Shown here one piece after another: positions 12,012 through 31,332 of a DNA stretch of 64,000 nucleotides. The notes beneath the pieces are model-generated. The model had not been told where the DNA came from. It made no database searches and saw only the letters and a program-made list of their open reading frames with translations. The DNA comes from Glandiceps talaboti (lineage: Eukaryota > Hemichordata > Enteropneusta > Spengelidae). Positions within the stretch are counted from its first letter, which is position 1, and each line of letters begins with the position of its first letter. A program made the position numbers and the translations under genes. The DNA is taken from NCBI RefSeq assembly GCF_964340395.1, contig NC_135565.1, forward strand, positions 20,882,209 to 20,946,208, written 5' to 3'.

Positions 12012-14916
12012 TTGAATTCATGAACCTTAACTTTTCTCATACTGTTAGCGAATTATCTCACATTTGGTATATAGCAAAGATATTCAAGACCGTTCTTTGC
12101 GTGAAAAAAAGACAGCCATAAGTTCCAACTGAAAAATTTGCAGTAGCGTGCGTTAAATTTAATTAATTTTTCCATAGACCCTACACGTACACGTTAGTGT
12201 AGGGTCTAGGATGTTTCACTTTATTTCTATATGTTATTTTTGTATGCTTTACCATGCTTGCTATGGTATGTTGTTATGCAATAAAGGTTAAATACTCCAC
12301 TTGACATCAAACGTGCCAAACATAACTACAAAGTAGATTGTACTATGTTTCAATGTCTTTATTTAAAACCCTAGGTAAACGCATCCCTAAGGAAATCAAC
12401 AAGATAAAAGTTGGTCCATGGGAATGGCGTTATGGTATTTCATTCATTAAACACGTGGACATTGACGACTTCAACCTGGTCGTAATAATTCCCGGTTTAT
12501 ATTATATATACAGTCAGGTAAGTAAACATTAACATGTGAGAATATAAGTAGAATTGGTGTCTCTTGTCAAAGTGGTTTAAGAAGTTGTGAAAAGGTTTAT
12601 AACAAAAACATATCGATAACTAAGTCAGCTTTTACGAAACCATTCAGTGAGAGCGAGTAACACAATTGTTTGTGGATAGCTGCTGAAATCGTGATAATTT
12701 TAAAGAGATATTTACACGACGTTAAAGTGGCACAAGCTGTATGAGTTTTAGTCTTTCTACTCGGCTGAAAATACTCACATAAAACCTCAATCATTTTGTT
12801 TTAATATAAGGCTAATGTAGATGCATGCCTTCTATGATATTACAATTAACAGCCGCTCATTATTTTGGGATTTGCTCATTTACTATTTTTCCTAAAATTC
12901 CATTGTCTAAGTTGCCCAGTACCAAATGTTGACATCACGATTTTCTCACATAAATACTACTTTCAAATTCTTACTCTATAAGTTCTCATAAAACACGTGT
13001 TTTCCAGATATGCTAAGTGAAAATATTAAAAAGCAAAGCCCGAAATAAATGAGCCGGTGTTAATTGTCTTCTAGCATTGTTAGAACTGTTTATTTCATGA
13101 TAGATATTTCCTCGAATTTTTTTCATACATATCATAAATTACGTCATCGGATCTTATATAGGGTACATCTTAATATCCAGGCTTGACAGTTCAGTGAAAT
13201 GCAAGTAGAATACTGCGTGTACCTTTGAAACACATGCCCAAAATCACGCCCAATATCGTAAAATCAGTTTTTTGCCCCTTTTACTTATTAATATTTATAA
13301 TTATGGTGTTCCTATTTCTCATGTGCGTGGGAGATTGAACATAAATAAAGTAATAACATCAAGTAATTGAAACTTATTATGATTTGATCATTATGAGTCA
13401 GGTTAACGTATGTAGATAATTGTTTACCAAGAACACGTGATCAAAAACCCCTGTATTCTGTATTTGTGTTTTCATTAATTACAGGTATATTTCAGAAATG
13501 ACAGGGATGTTGAGACATCAACTGAATACTTACATTATACAATGCTTGGTAAGTGACAACCAGTTGAATTGTCATTTCAGAGGAACAGCGACAAATCAGT
13601 CATAATTTCTAGTTTACAATGTGATAGGAAATATCTTAGACTTTACATCTATAATTAATATCATTACATCATTTACAATATTTAAGTACATTTCGGTTGC
13701 TCACAAAATACGTTGAGGTTGTCTACGAGGGCAAAAACAATGATATATATGATGGTTGTAGACGGATATAGAAGTCTTGTTTATTTTATTACTCGTTGCC
13801 TAGAAATGCTGAAATGCATCGTTTTATCAGTGGTGGACAATTAACGGACTGAAAAGTCTACTCCTTATTACAATATTAAACTGACCTACATTGATATAAA
13901 GCTAACAGTGGGTGCCTCAGATGTAGATACATGCCATGTTTTATCAGTTTGTTTGTTGTCTTTGAAATAAGCATGTCATGAATTAACATCAGAGACACCT
14001 AATGTTATTTTCTATCAATCTATGTCTGTTTGATAGTGTGTTTCGGAGACAACTTTTCGGCACCTTCAAAACCAGTTTTAATCATAGACCGTACACGTGT
14101 AGCGTCTATGTTCTGACCAACGCCATTTCTAGTGCAAGCTTGTATTACAACGATGTTCGACCAAATGTATCACTCAGTCTGTCTCAAGCTGTGCTAAAAC
14201 TACCAACTCTACTGGCAGCAAGTTTCTCTGTTGATAACAGTGTAATCTTTCATTCCTTGATGTTTAATTAGTGTACACTTCACCAGTGGAGTTTTAAGTA
14301 GAATCTTCAGTATATCAACACTGGGATATTTAATGTGGTATAATAAACAAAGTTGCAATGTCGTAGTGTGTTGTTGTTGCTAATGTAACATCAAATGTTG
14401 GAGTTGTTTGTTTACCGTCTGAGTGAAGTGGGTAAGTGTATGTGTGTCATATTATATGTGGTGTGACAAGCAAACCTTGTCTTATCAACAATTTATTTAC
14501 AATAAAAATCAGGGAGTGAAAGATTACACTGTGATCAATAGAGAAACTTGCTGTTAGTAGGTAGTTTTAGCACAGCTTGAGCGAGACTAAGAGATACATT
14601 TGGTCGACGATCGTTGTAAATCTTTCCTGTGCAACTATATATGGTTTTAATTGTATATGCTAATCCAATTATATTGTGTTGCATTACAGAGAGCGCTGCC
14701 TATCCTATCGAGCCTATAACACTGATGAAGAGTGGCCAAGCATACAATAAAGATGAACACCCATCAAGATATTACACCAGCTTTCATTCAGGCCTCTTCC
14801 ACTTAAGAGAAGGTGACAAGATATATCTGAAAGTATATTTACAAGATGAATTCGTACATCTAGATAACACACAAGAATCTACTTTCATTGGAATGTATCG
14901 TGTTTATAACATGTAG
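9511..14916 (+). CDS. TRAIL-like TNF superfamily ligand, unit 2 plus-strand gene, complete
   Basis: Six coding exons join in phase: 9511-9852, 10915-10966, 11789-11935, 12375-12517, 13485-13548, 14690-14916, giving 324 aa. It is a type II membrane protein: cytosolic residues 1-30, one hydrophobic segment at about 33-55, a short charged stalk ([11 protein letters not shown]), a CSC/CC cysteine motif at 86-88 and 104-105, and a TNF homology domain from about 166 (LTAAAHLTG) to the end. [33 protein letters not shown] and [16 protein letters not shown] align by eye with vertebrate TRAIL; FasL and EDA are the next best fits. The homology domain has no cysteine, so the TRAIL zinc-binding cysteine is missing. 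Receptor-mediated death or NF-kB signalling is the family role; the specific receptor is unknown. It converges on the minus-strand paralogue ending at 16888. Confidence 0.88.
10981..11066. repeat. (TA)n microsatellite, unit 2 equivalent
   Basis: Pure TA tract starting 15 bp after the exon 2 donor of the complete plus-strand TNF gene; counterpart of 643-727. Confidence 0.97.
14144..14621. repeat. Foldback in intron 5 of the unit 2 TNF gene
   Basis: Same structure and place as 3683-4153, so it predates the duplication. Arms at about 14144-14257 and 14510-14621. Confidence 0.75.
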
Positions 14917-15033
14917 TTAGATATAGTTAAAAAATGGTGTATTATTTCAACAAATTGATGTTTTCTTTTCTTTTTTCTTTTTTTTCTTTTTCTTTTTTCT
15001 TTTATTTTTATATTATTTTTTTTATTTTTTTAT

Positions 15034-15039
15034 AATAAA
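15034..15039 (+). terminator. AATAAA polyadenylation signal, unit 2 TNF gene
   Basis: AATAAA about 118 bp after the stop at 14916, in the same T-rich setting as unit 1. Confidence 0.5.
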
Positions 15040-16716
15040 AAAATAATTGATATGTTTTCATTTAAGAGCACAGATATGGTGAATTATGTATTTTTAATGG
15101 CGCTTCACTCGAACGAAATAAGTCTTATTACTTCTGTGCATGTGGGGTATGTTTGGCCGTCGATGATTGGTTAGTTGTCTTTGTAAATGTATTTTTTTAT
15201 CATAGTAAGTATTAACATACATTATATTGATTTTTCGTGAAACTGGGAGTGTTTTATCACATCTTCCATGAATCTGGATATTGTTGTATTTATGTATTTT
15301 ACCAATTTATATTATTTTAAAGTTATTTCATAATTTTTGTTTCATAAATTTTTAAAACTTTTGTGTTGAGTACATAGAAAGTCTACGGACGTGGGCATAG
15401 CAGGAACCGTAATGAAACTGGTTACACTAAATTCGAGTATGAAAGTTTATTAACATTTTCTTTAATAGTGTACGGTATGACCCGTTTTCAGTGATCAATT
15501 TGATAGAAGAAGTACAAGATAGCTTTTAAAATGACAACTCATGAGAAATGACGCAATTCATATAATTACAATGGCGCAGGCTTGGTGTTTCACTCATGGG
15601 GCATTACGTTTTTCACACAAAGATATACATATTTAGACTCTAGACTAACAATAACAGCGGCACAATAAACACAGCAGGATCCATTGCCCAATTCCATTGA
15701 ACACTGATAAGCATTGCTATTCTTTCACAATGCAGTAAAAATAGACTTCTAATGAAAACATTACACATGGACTTGATGTAATTCTCTCTTTTTTTGGCAT
15801 TATAAGTTATCTGAGGGCGTAATACCAAGCCTACATCATTTAGCTGCAATTTACTTTTTTAACATTCAAGTACTGAAATACAGTAGTTAGCTTCGGCCTT
15901 TGTACAAGCGAAGATATTTTCATTAAAAAATTGTGCAATCTTTGGCACAAACAAAATGATATCTTGTCTGGATCAATTATAAAAGGAAGCACTCGATTAA
16001 ATCCTAATCAATGTTGTTATCAACAAAGATGATTGGAATAGCAAGACTGTAAAGGAAGTAACTCAAAAATAAAAGAAAAACTCAATACATGTCAAATTTG
16101 TATATTAAAACTGCACAAACTGCAACTGGGACATGATATGTACAATAACTTACTCGACATCGTACATCCTGAGAAGTATTGCATCACCTGAGGATAAACG
16201 TATTTTCTGCAGCTGTATACCAAGAATAAGCGCCCTCAACGGCGATCACAACTTCAGCCTGTTTCCGTACAGCATATGATAATGTCGACCACTAATTAAC
16301 ATGTACAATGTCTAATTATTGAAATTTTAGCAATTTTCAGTGAATATATTGTGGTTTTCTGACAGTTAAAATTAGTACTAAAACAGTTTTAACATTATAT
16401 ATTATTGCCTTGATATTAGATTATATGTCCGAAGTGCAAAGATATGATCAGCGCGCTTCCTTGTTATCATATGTGTGAGTGTTTGTCTAGTGTCATAATC
16501 ACCCAGATAAGAGATAAAGCAAATTTCGTGGTAACTGAACCCGGCCAATTATGAGATTAAGGGTGTGTAAATAAGAGGAGAAGAATGGACAAGATGCCTT
16601 TATTTAGTCAATAAAGAGATAAAAGAGAGAAATGTAGTCAAGGAAAGAAGAAAAAAAATCTTATATCACCACAAAAATCAATGAGTCAGTTGATCAATAT
16701 CACACACAAAATAAGT

Positions 16717-16722
16717 TTTATT
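16717..16722 (-). terminator. AATAAA polyadenylation signal, minus-strand TNF gene
   Basis: The plus strand reads TTTATT; the signal is about 166 bp after the stop. A second copy is at 16599-16604. Confidence 0.45.
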
Positions 16723-16887
16723 TCACCACAAACATTAATCATTCAATGGATCAATCAATTACATGCTCTCAGCTCCCTGTGGTTTAACACTGTTAATACA
16801 CACTAGAATCTATCGCCACCAATCAGAGCTCGAATTGGTAATTTCATTAGTATTGTTTCTAAATATACTCTGCAAGTTCACTGTCAG

Positions 16888-21828
<4,941 letters not shown>

Positions 21829-22588
21829 AACAAACCGTTGCCGTTGGTGTGTAGCCTAGCTTGATGGTACTCAGTCGACAGGTTATAGGGGACTAAACCT
21901 GATTAAGCAGTCAGTTAATTTTTACGTGTAGGTTCCTCCTCATTCGATAGAAACATATAATCAATGATTGTTATAAATCACATCTGTATCCTGGTTCACA
22001 ACCCCCTCCCCCTCCTCCCGCCAATATATATAGTGAGGCAGGGGTTGATTTTATGTTCCTGTAAATGTCTAGGCTTTTTAAATCCGAAACCCGTTTTCAT
22101 CTCAAATACTCGGTGGAAGGCCTTTGAATTCATTTTACACTACAAACTACGTATATATCGTAAGAATATTTTACCATATGCACAGGTACAACAATAACCT
22201 CCTGATGAGGTAGGATAACTTTATTGAAGTGGGTACTTGAGGTCAATCTTAATATCAACATATCAACGATAGCAACGTACTTGTAAGGGTTGTGTTTTCA
22301 GGTAACAACACCACGGCTGCTCTTTTTGGCATGCCTTTATTTTGCCAAACTTCCCACTTTCTTACCCCAGCTGAATTGCAATGCAATTTTCATAATCAGA
22401 GGAGGACTATCTATTATTATACATGGTTGTATCAAACAGAGCAAGAGAACAGTAACTATTAACGGGTTGTAAATGCATCATTCTGTAGATTATTAATTCA
22501 GGAAATGGACATAGTACCGGGACATAATCACATTTACATATCTATGTCGACAGAGACCTGATAATGTCGTCGTCGACATTTGGATGTC

Positions 22589-22652
<64 letters not shown>

Positions 22653-22723
22653 TATGCGTGTGTTTGTGTGTGTGTGTGCGTATGTGTGAAAGTGTGTATT
22701 ATATGTGTGTATATATATACATG

Positions 22724-22795
<72 letters not shown>

Positions 22796-23226
22796 CTAGA
22801 TGTTTTGGCGATGTTACGAATAGAAAATATATCTATCGGTAGTGTATGATTTAACAAGTCCAAATGTTTTGTTATCAAATTGGCAATTTTGAAGTGTCCA
22901 ATGAAAGTGTTGTGAGTGTAGCCAGATAATACAATATTAACAACTAATTATTAAACTATTATTACTGTAACTACTAGCACCTTCGTGTGATCAAGTATTT
23001 TGCCATATTTGGAAATACAATTTCTTGTAATCGAACATGATATTTTCGGTTACAGAAAGGGGAGTCCCGCCAACGGGACCGTGGGACCATGACTATTTAT
23101 AGGTATTATTGCGTGGGACACTCCAAAGTCCTAGTACAGTGACCATGGAGTTCGGCCGCGCAACTTCTTTGCATATAGACAATTACATATTGTTGGACCA
23201 AAATGGGACAACATACATACATACAT

Positions 23227-23273
<47 letters not shown>

Positions 23274-23629
23274 TACATACATACATACATACATACATAC
23301 ATACATACATACATACATACATACATACATACATACATACATACATACATACATACTTTACAATAATTTCCATTTTATACTTGCCATGGACTTGTGTCCT
23401 TTTCAATGTTGAGTGTGCACTATGTCAAGAGATTTGCCCTTCTTTTCAGTGTTTTTGTAAACACAACACTACATGTATGAAGAAACAAATCTTTCTGACA
23501 GCTAGTGCTTTTATTTGCATATCCTGTCCTTTTCATTTTCTTAGCAACAGTAACAGTACTAATAATACCAACCATTAAAATAGCAATGACATTTATTTAT
23601 ATAGAAATGCGAAGAACAAATGTTTCAAA

Positions 23630-23950
23630 TAGTTAAAATAGTTCAAACAATTCAAATAGTTCAAGTAGTTCAAATATACAAACAGTTCAAATAGTTCCAA
23701 TGTTCAAACAGTTCAAATAATTCCAGTGTACATACAGTTCAAATAATTCAATGTACAAATAGTTCAAATAGTTCCAATGTACAAATAGTTAAAATATTTC
23801 ATGTGTACAAATAGTTAAAATAGTACAAACGGTTCAAACATTTCAAATAGTTCAAATAGTTCTAATGTACAAATAGTTCAAATATACAAACAGTTCAAAT
23901 GTACAAATAGTTCAAATGTACAAATAGTTCAAATAGTTCAAATACAAAAT
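23630..23950. repeat. Degenerate GTTCAAATA minisatellite
   Basis: About 300 bp made of variants of ATAGTTCAAAT and AATGTACAAATAGTTC, with short, irregular periods. Confidence 0.85.
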
Positions 23951-24933
23951 AGCATTTCAAACTTCAAAGTACATTTCAAATTTTTTATGCAGTAAATAGC
24001 TTTTTTTTCTCACGTTTTGATGCATGTTTTGATTCTGTCCAATATAATTATCTGCATACATAAGTATACACACACAGGCATACTTATACAGGATTTTGTA
24101 TGGTATATGGCCATTCAAGGCCAAATTTGTCAAAATGTCAATTTGGACATTTATTTACCATGGTTACAAGAATGCTACGGTTAACGTGAAACCTATTTTG
24201 AGCTCCTCTTAGCATAAGGTATAAACCATAGATATAAACCATAGAAAACTCAAAGCCACCACAACTTAAACTGTTATTAATTATTGAGGGTATTAAAATG
24301 AGTACATGTATAGGCTTGTCAACATAAAAACAAAATCATTTTCACTGGGGGCGCTAGTGTTTTTTGAAAATTATCTATTTCTGGTACTTTTAGAAGGACT
24401 TTCTTTACTAAACTTTTAGAGTCGATGTATAAAATGCAAATGTCTCCAAATGCAAAATGTTGAGGTCAAAAGTAATCTCTAACACATGCTATGCATGTAT
24501 ATACACACCTCTTCATTTTTTTCAAAACTTTGTTATTTTTGACAAATTCGTGTAAACCGATTGAGGTATAACAAAGTAAACCTAAACACCTAATTAGGTT
24601 GAAAACATCCAACAAATAACAACACAGCAGTGCTACAGAATGAAATAGAAACAACCTAAAAAACTAACATGAGAACATGAACACTGAGGGCAGTATTTGA
24701 AGCTGTAGCCTAATTAGTCTTAATTAGTCTTAATTATGTAAATCATTATAACTAAAAGCTACATCAACAAGATTTTCAGAACATGTGCTCATTGTTTTGT
24801 TTGACGTGTGTACCAAATTAAATTAAATTAGATTACAAAAACAATAATTGAAATTATGGCTACGCCAATGGCAACAACGAAACGATTTTAATTTGTCTTG
24901 TGCACAGGATAAATAGCGTCAGGAAATAATTAA

Positions 24934-25040
24934 CCCACCTAGGCTAGTGATGATTATGACCTAATTATCAATAGCCCACCTAGGCTAGTGATGATTATGA
25001 CCTAATTATCAATAGCCCACCTAGGCTAGTGATGATTATT
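24934..25040. repeat. 41-bp tandem repeat, 2.6 copies
   Basis: Copies start at 24934, 24975 and 25016 with CCCACCTAGGCTAGTGATGA and a strict 41-bp period. Confidence 0.9.
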
Positions 25041-25291
25041 CCTTACTTATCAAACCTTGTTTATAACACACATTCTTAGTATGCACACTTGTGCACTAAC
25101 ACCGTTTCTCTCTACTTCTCTCCAATAATTTTTTTAAATTTTAATCGAGGTTAATGACTGTCAACTTATTTGACTAGATTTCGTCTGTACACAAAGACCA
25201 CTGCCTTGATAGTGGTTCCCTAATATACACACAGAGTATGTGGCAATGTTAACTAAATGTCGCTAATCTTAAGTATTAACAATAGCGGTTT

Positions 25292-25873
25292 TTATATCTG
25301 TTGGAATTGGTAATTGGCCACGAATCCTCTGTAAGTGTGTGTACCATCACTGGTGAAAGTAATTATCATTCTGTTACTGGTTGATGTAAGGACTCTCCTT
25401 GGTCCGGATCCACATAATCTGAAATACAAAATGTTACATAAATATGTATTTAGAGTGCAAGCTGTAATGAGGATATTATTGATCAACAATATTCGTTGGT
25501 TTGAACGAAACTTCAAATATTAATCTCATTCAGCCATAATTATATTTCAAAACCAGTATTATATAAAATCATCTTGCTATAGACATTCCCTTCCATAAAA
25601 TGAACAAATATGTAAATATTCAATCTACCTTGCTGGTGTTGCCCATTCATATCCTAATGATATTTCGATGTAGTCATTTCGACAAAACAGATCTGATCTC
25701 TGCAATTGGAAGTCACTGAACTCTAGCTGTATCACGTGGTTCATGGGTGCCTAAATATGACAGTAAGACAAAATGATAATGGCATGCAAAGATTCATTTA
25801 ATATAGTTCTCGATTCGAGGAATATTCTCAATAGCAAAATAGCAAAATGAATTTCTTCTCAAACACACACACA

Positions 25874-25919
<46 letters not shown>

Positions 25920-26341
25920 AACACACACACACACAAATACATACATACATACATACATACATACATACATACATACATACATACATACCATAAAATCGCC
26001 ATGTTTCCATTTTTTGACATAAAACTTTTAACTTACATAAATAATCCATTCACAAATTTGGTCATTGTCGTAATTATTTGGATAGCCTGGTGTTGTAAAT
26101 ATGCCTTGACTTTCTGAAAACGTCAGATTACACGTGTCTAGAATTGGGGGGAATTGGAGGAGGGAAGTGAAAGAGGAATAAAGAGAAATAACAATAAGTG
26201 TCTACAAAAAAAAATTGACATTTTGTGACCATTCGAATTCCAATGCATTTTTTTTGGCTTTCAAGTGATGCAATGTTTATCATCCTAGATGAAAATTTGG
26301 TATTTGTTGATATGATATTTTTAATTTCTAGTTCTGTAGTG

Positions 26342-26382
<41 letters not shown>

Positions 26383-26383
26383 T

Positions 26384-26436
<53 letters not shown>

Positions 26437-27238
26437 AACCATGTACAAAGACAAAGAGATTTAACAATACATATTCTTGTACAGCACCATCCCACACCTT
26501 GCCTGAAGTATTGCACAATATAATCCCTGGCAAAGACACACAATGGCACAGTGGCCTTCGCACTTCTTCAACTCCCAGTATTCGATCACTGTAACTTCCA
26601 TAAACATATAACTAATTCTTCCTGTGGCAAAGTTTACTGACATTTATCGCACTATGGCATATACAAACTGGCATACCTGACTGATCAGCAACAGTGGTCG
26701 TTGGTTCTGTTGTTGTCGTTGTTGTTGTTGTCGTTGCTATTAGTGACCCAACCTCATTGCAAGATTGGTAACTGTGGATAGCTTGATAGCGAACACGAAA
26801 TCTTGATGTGTATTGTGACTCAACACCGTTAGATCGAAAATAGACAAACAAGACATTACTGATGGATGTGAAACATGGCGGTATTATAGATCCGCAATAC
26901 CTGTAGAAATAAAATGATATCAAAAAGAGAAGAGAAGAAAATTATTACAAGATATGACATTTATATCCCTGACTACTAGGCAATGAAATGTCTCTGTCAC
27001 CGCCATATACGTTAGAATAATAGATAGAATGAAACCACGGCAACTTTTATATAGATAACACATATAAGAACCACTAACTAAAGTATTTCAATTGTTCAAA
27101 CTAGATTTCCCATATCCAGAGACTTCTAATGTAGTGTCTATCTCACAACATCTTGTAAGATGTTCTACATCTTACAGACAGTCATTAAAGTGTCACTTAT
27201 CTCACAGAAACAGCAAGAAATTAACAATTTCGTTGACG

Positions 27239-27288
<50 letters not shown>

Positions 27289-27327
27289 GCGCGCGCACAC
27301 AAAAACACACACGCACGCACGCACACG

Positions 27328-27387
<60 letters not shown>

Positions 27388-30300
27388 TCCTCACCTTATT
27401 CCCTCTGTGATGATGTTTTCATCCCTTATTTCAACATAGTCTGATGACCCTACACACCCACTATAGCCACTTTCGTCATCAATTCGAAAATCTTCAAATA
27501 TGAGAGAAATCAACTTTCCAACAGGAACCTTAAAATATAACATGTATGTCAAACAATGTTTTCATGCATATTGGACATCTTCATTTGACAACTAACAAGA
27601 AAACCTGGCTGGCTAATCAACAGCTCAGTACATTAATTAAAAACAAAATGCACACATCTGAAATTGAATGATAAAAGGATAAAAGGTTTATGATGTAAAT
27701 ACAAAATGTGATTACCAAGGCATGTCAATCTTTTGAAAATTCTATCGTTGGTTATGTTTCTTAGCAATTTTTAATCACAATTAAGAGAAAATCACGTTTA
27801 TCAATTCTCAGTTCCTGCAATTGCATTTTACCTCATGCTAGAGGGTCAAAATAGAACAAGAAGGTTGACTTATTCTCAGTACCTGTAATAGTATTTTACC
27901 TCATGCTAGAGGGTCAAAATAGAGAAAGGTCGACTTATTCTCAGTACCTGCAATTGCATTTTACCTCATGCTAGAACGTCAAAATAGAACAAGAAGGTTG
28001 ACTTATTCTCAGTACCTGTAATAGTATTTTTCCTCATGCTAGAGGGTCAAAATAGAACAAGAAGGTTGACGTCGACTTATTTTTACACGCGTCTATCATG
28101 TCTATAGTCATGATTAGTATATTGCATGTGAAGCTCGTCGAACGGATTTGAGTTATGATGTCGACCAAGAAATCGAATGTTTTATGATGCGCCTAGGTGG
28201 TAAAAGTCTCTTTCGGATACCGAGAAGTTAATTTCAAGTATCTCTAATACAACTCACAGACATACGCTCTGGTTGTAACACAAAAAACATCTCCTAACTC
28301 CTTTCTGTTATTTGCTCAAACTCCCTACCCAATATACATGACTGAAAAAACACAGAGCATAGCTCACAACTATAAAAATGTGAACTAGACATGTGTCAAA
28401 TTAACGTTTGTAATTTGTGAAGGCTTTACCTACGGGAATTTTTTTTCAACAAAGTTTTCATTGCTTTTTTTTTTTACAATGTAGCTTTTAATTTAACTTC
28501 ATTTCAGTTGTTCCATGATAGAAATGGGTGACATTGCTCGTGATGTCTGCCTAACATTTGTATAACTAATCCAAGAATACAGGTGTCCATTTACGAGTAC
28601 AACTTGCCAACTCTTTTACTATGCCTCTTAACTTTATCCCCTTTCTTAATAACAAATTTAATGTCCATACCTGTACTTGCCAGATGCAGATTTGGTTGAT
28701 AGGATAGGCAAGGGGGTAATTTGGCGACAACAAAGTTCCTGATGTTCCAAATAGTTGTTCTCTGCACTCTGTGGACAAATTGTTACGAATTGATTCACAT
28801 AGTACGTACATTTCATACAGTTGGAATACAAGTTGTATAAAAGGTACTTGTATACAATGGTAAATATATCGAGTTACAAACACAGACTTGGTCTATGTAG
28901 ATTTACAATGATTTTTCAAGTAGGAAGCCATGATAAAATTATGTTATAAATTAAAAATCCTAAACAAATTCCAATACTCATCCATATATGGTAACTTTAA
29001 CTTACCAACAGGTCCTGGGTCACTTGTCGAAGTTTGGCAGTTCGATCCGGAGGTTTCGTCAGGACAGACACATTGACAATTAAGACCAACGTAACCCCCA
29101 TTTTGGCACGTAAGACTGGGACAATGAGCTGCAGATAAAGACATACTCTAGCATAAGATTTATAATACAATTTGGGGGGGGGGGGTTGAGAGGTATAGAA
29201 AGTGAATGTTACAAGTAGTTTTTATCCGAAAGAAGAAAAACATGGTGAAATAATACTCTACATGTGAAAGCATATTCTGTGACAAATCTGGAAAATACTC
29301 GCGATTTTGAACGTTGGACGAGTACAGATGACTTCCGACACGCCGACCAAAGGAGAAAGGCCGTATTTTTTGTTTGAAGGTGTATATATATATACAACTC
29401 CGCCTATAGCAAGATATATATATCAGTAAAGCATAGGGTATAAGTTTCACAATATCTCCGTGTTTGTAACATTGAAGACTATAAATGACATATTGTATGC
29501 AAGATTAAGTTTGAACGATCATTTCTTGTGAACAAAAAATATCATCCTTAAAATTGGCAGCTCAGCTGACAGGAAACTAATATCTCCATATTCTTTGTGC
29601 TTTGCTATGGTTGGGCGTGGACGTTATCCAATCAGTATAAATCGTCAACGAGTCTGAGAAACCAGGAAAGGAGAATGCACTTACCGTTACATTCATACAT
29701 GGTATTCGCCAACTTTATATCATAAAAGCTGAGTGTTTCGTCTTGTCTTAGTAACGATTGTTTGCTAGGATCTTTCGTTGTTATTGTTTTCTGAAGGTTG
29801 TAGGTGAACGCCTATGGAGAAAAAGATAAAGTTAAGATTGTAGATACGAATGCCTATGGAGAAAAGATAAGTCAAGAGTCAATATGTCATGGGATGTGAA
29901 TATATGGTCACTGCCTGATTACTCGTCTACAAAGTAAATGTACTGTTACGACAATCAAGAGAGTGATAACATAGAAAATAGCAATATTGAATTATTGTCT
30001 TAATTTATTGGTATTCTATTGAAGTAGTGCGATCATTTGATGCGTGTGGCTGTATGTGGTGGATAGAATAACCAATGTCTTTCTCTTATTAATAAATTGT
30101 GTTATCGGTCAATGTATGTATTGCACTAGTGTTTTGCAATATGATATAAATAAATGGTTGTCATCTGTCACCAGAATATGATCTCCAATGGAACGTAACC
30201 CCAAACTGTCACATTCCGCATAAAAAGCAAAAGAATGTCTTCGGGCCATCTTACAAAAAGGTGTAAAAAAAAAAGATTTACACCAAAGAGAAATGTGGAC

Positions 30301-31128
30301 TTACGTATTCACCATAGTGCATGATAGACTTCAGGTCATATGGCACACCATATGTTTGACCTTGTCCAACGTTGTATGTGTCGAAATACTGTTCTCGTCC
30401 TTCCTTGATGTTTTCATAGTGAATATTGATATAATTGTCACGATCTGGTCTAGTGTGCTCGTGCCAAAAACCTATTGCGTGACCGATTTCATGGACAATG
30501 GTCCCAAACTGTAACAAAGTGAGTAAATAGGTTCGTGTGATTAATGTTTGAAACAGAGATAAACGTCATCATTACGTCATAACCAGTAAATGATTAGAAG
30601 AACAATAACTGACTACAATAAATTGATTGACACTTACTGAGTTACAACTCGAACCAATCGAAAGGAAATTCACACTATTAGAACCAGTAGCTCTCCCTAT
30701 GTTTGACCAGCACCTAGCAAGAAATATGAAATAACTTCATGAGTTCGAGGAAGTATTGTAGTGGTAGAATGATTTTCAGATATTAAAATAATAGTATAAA
30801 TATAGGTAGTAAAAGATGCCGGTAATATAGTCTCTGTCGGCATGCATCTTCTGACGTACAAAGCATTTACGAACGAGAGCATCATGGGTGTTTATCATCC
30901 ATGACCTGATATTTATTGAAAAGTATTTATCAATATTCTCTACTCTAAATTAAAGTTACCCAGTGTAATCTGTGACCTATGCTCTACATGCAGGTCTTCA
31001 TTTCATCCTCATGAGACGAATCATTTATATAAATAAATAGATTAATTAATTAATTAATTAATTAATTAATTAATTAATTAATTAATTAATTAATAAATAA
31101 ACAATTAATTAATTAATTAATTAATAAG

Positions 31129-31179
<51 letters not shown>

Positions 31180-31282
31180 ATTTAGGAATTTCCACATGGA
31201 ACTGAAAAACTCTGCCTGTTATGAACAAAAACATTTTCAATGATACATACATCCACATCCATCTATACATCCATACATCCAG

Positions 31283-31332
<50 letters not shown>

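Larger units (their letters stand above)
21900..25290. other. Intergenic region, no gene seen
   Basis: Between the TNF and astacin genes. It holds compound (TA)n/(TG)n at 22590-22793, (ACAG)n/(ACAT)n at 23209-23355, a degenerate GTTCAAATA repeat at 23630-23950, and a 41-bp repeat at 24934-25040. Short open frames have no family pattern. A TATATATA run at about 22023-22032 is some 200 bp before the minus-strand TNF start and could be a promoter element, but this is weak. Confidence 0.7.

Noticed and set aside
14002-14271. 89-codon open frame in TNF intron 5, and its unit 1 counterpart
   Set aside because: It lies in the left arm of a foldback repeat, is not kept as one frame in unit 1, and the TNF domain is complete without it.
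23209-23355. Regular repeats that could suggest a CRISPR array
   Set aside because: They are uninterrupted 4-bp microsatellites without spacers, in a eukaryotic genome.
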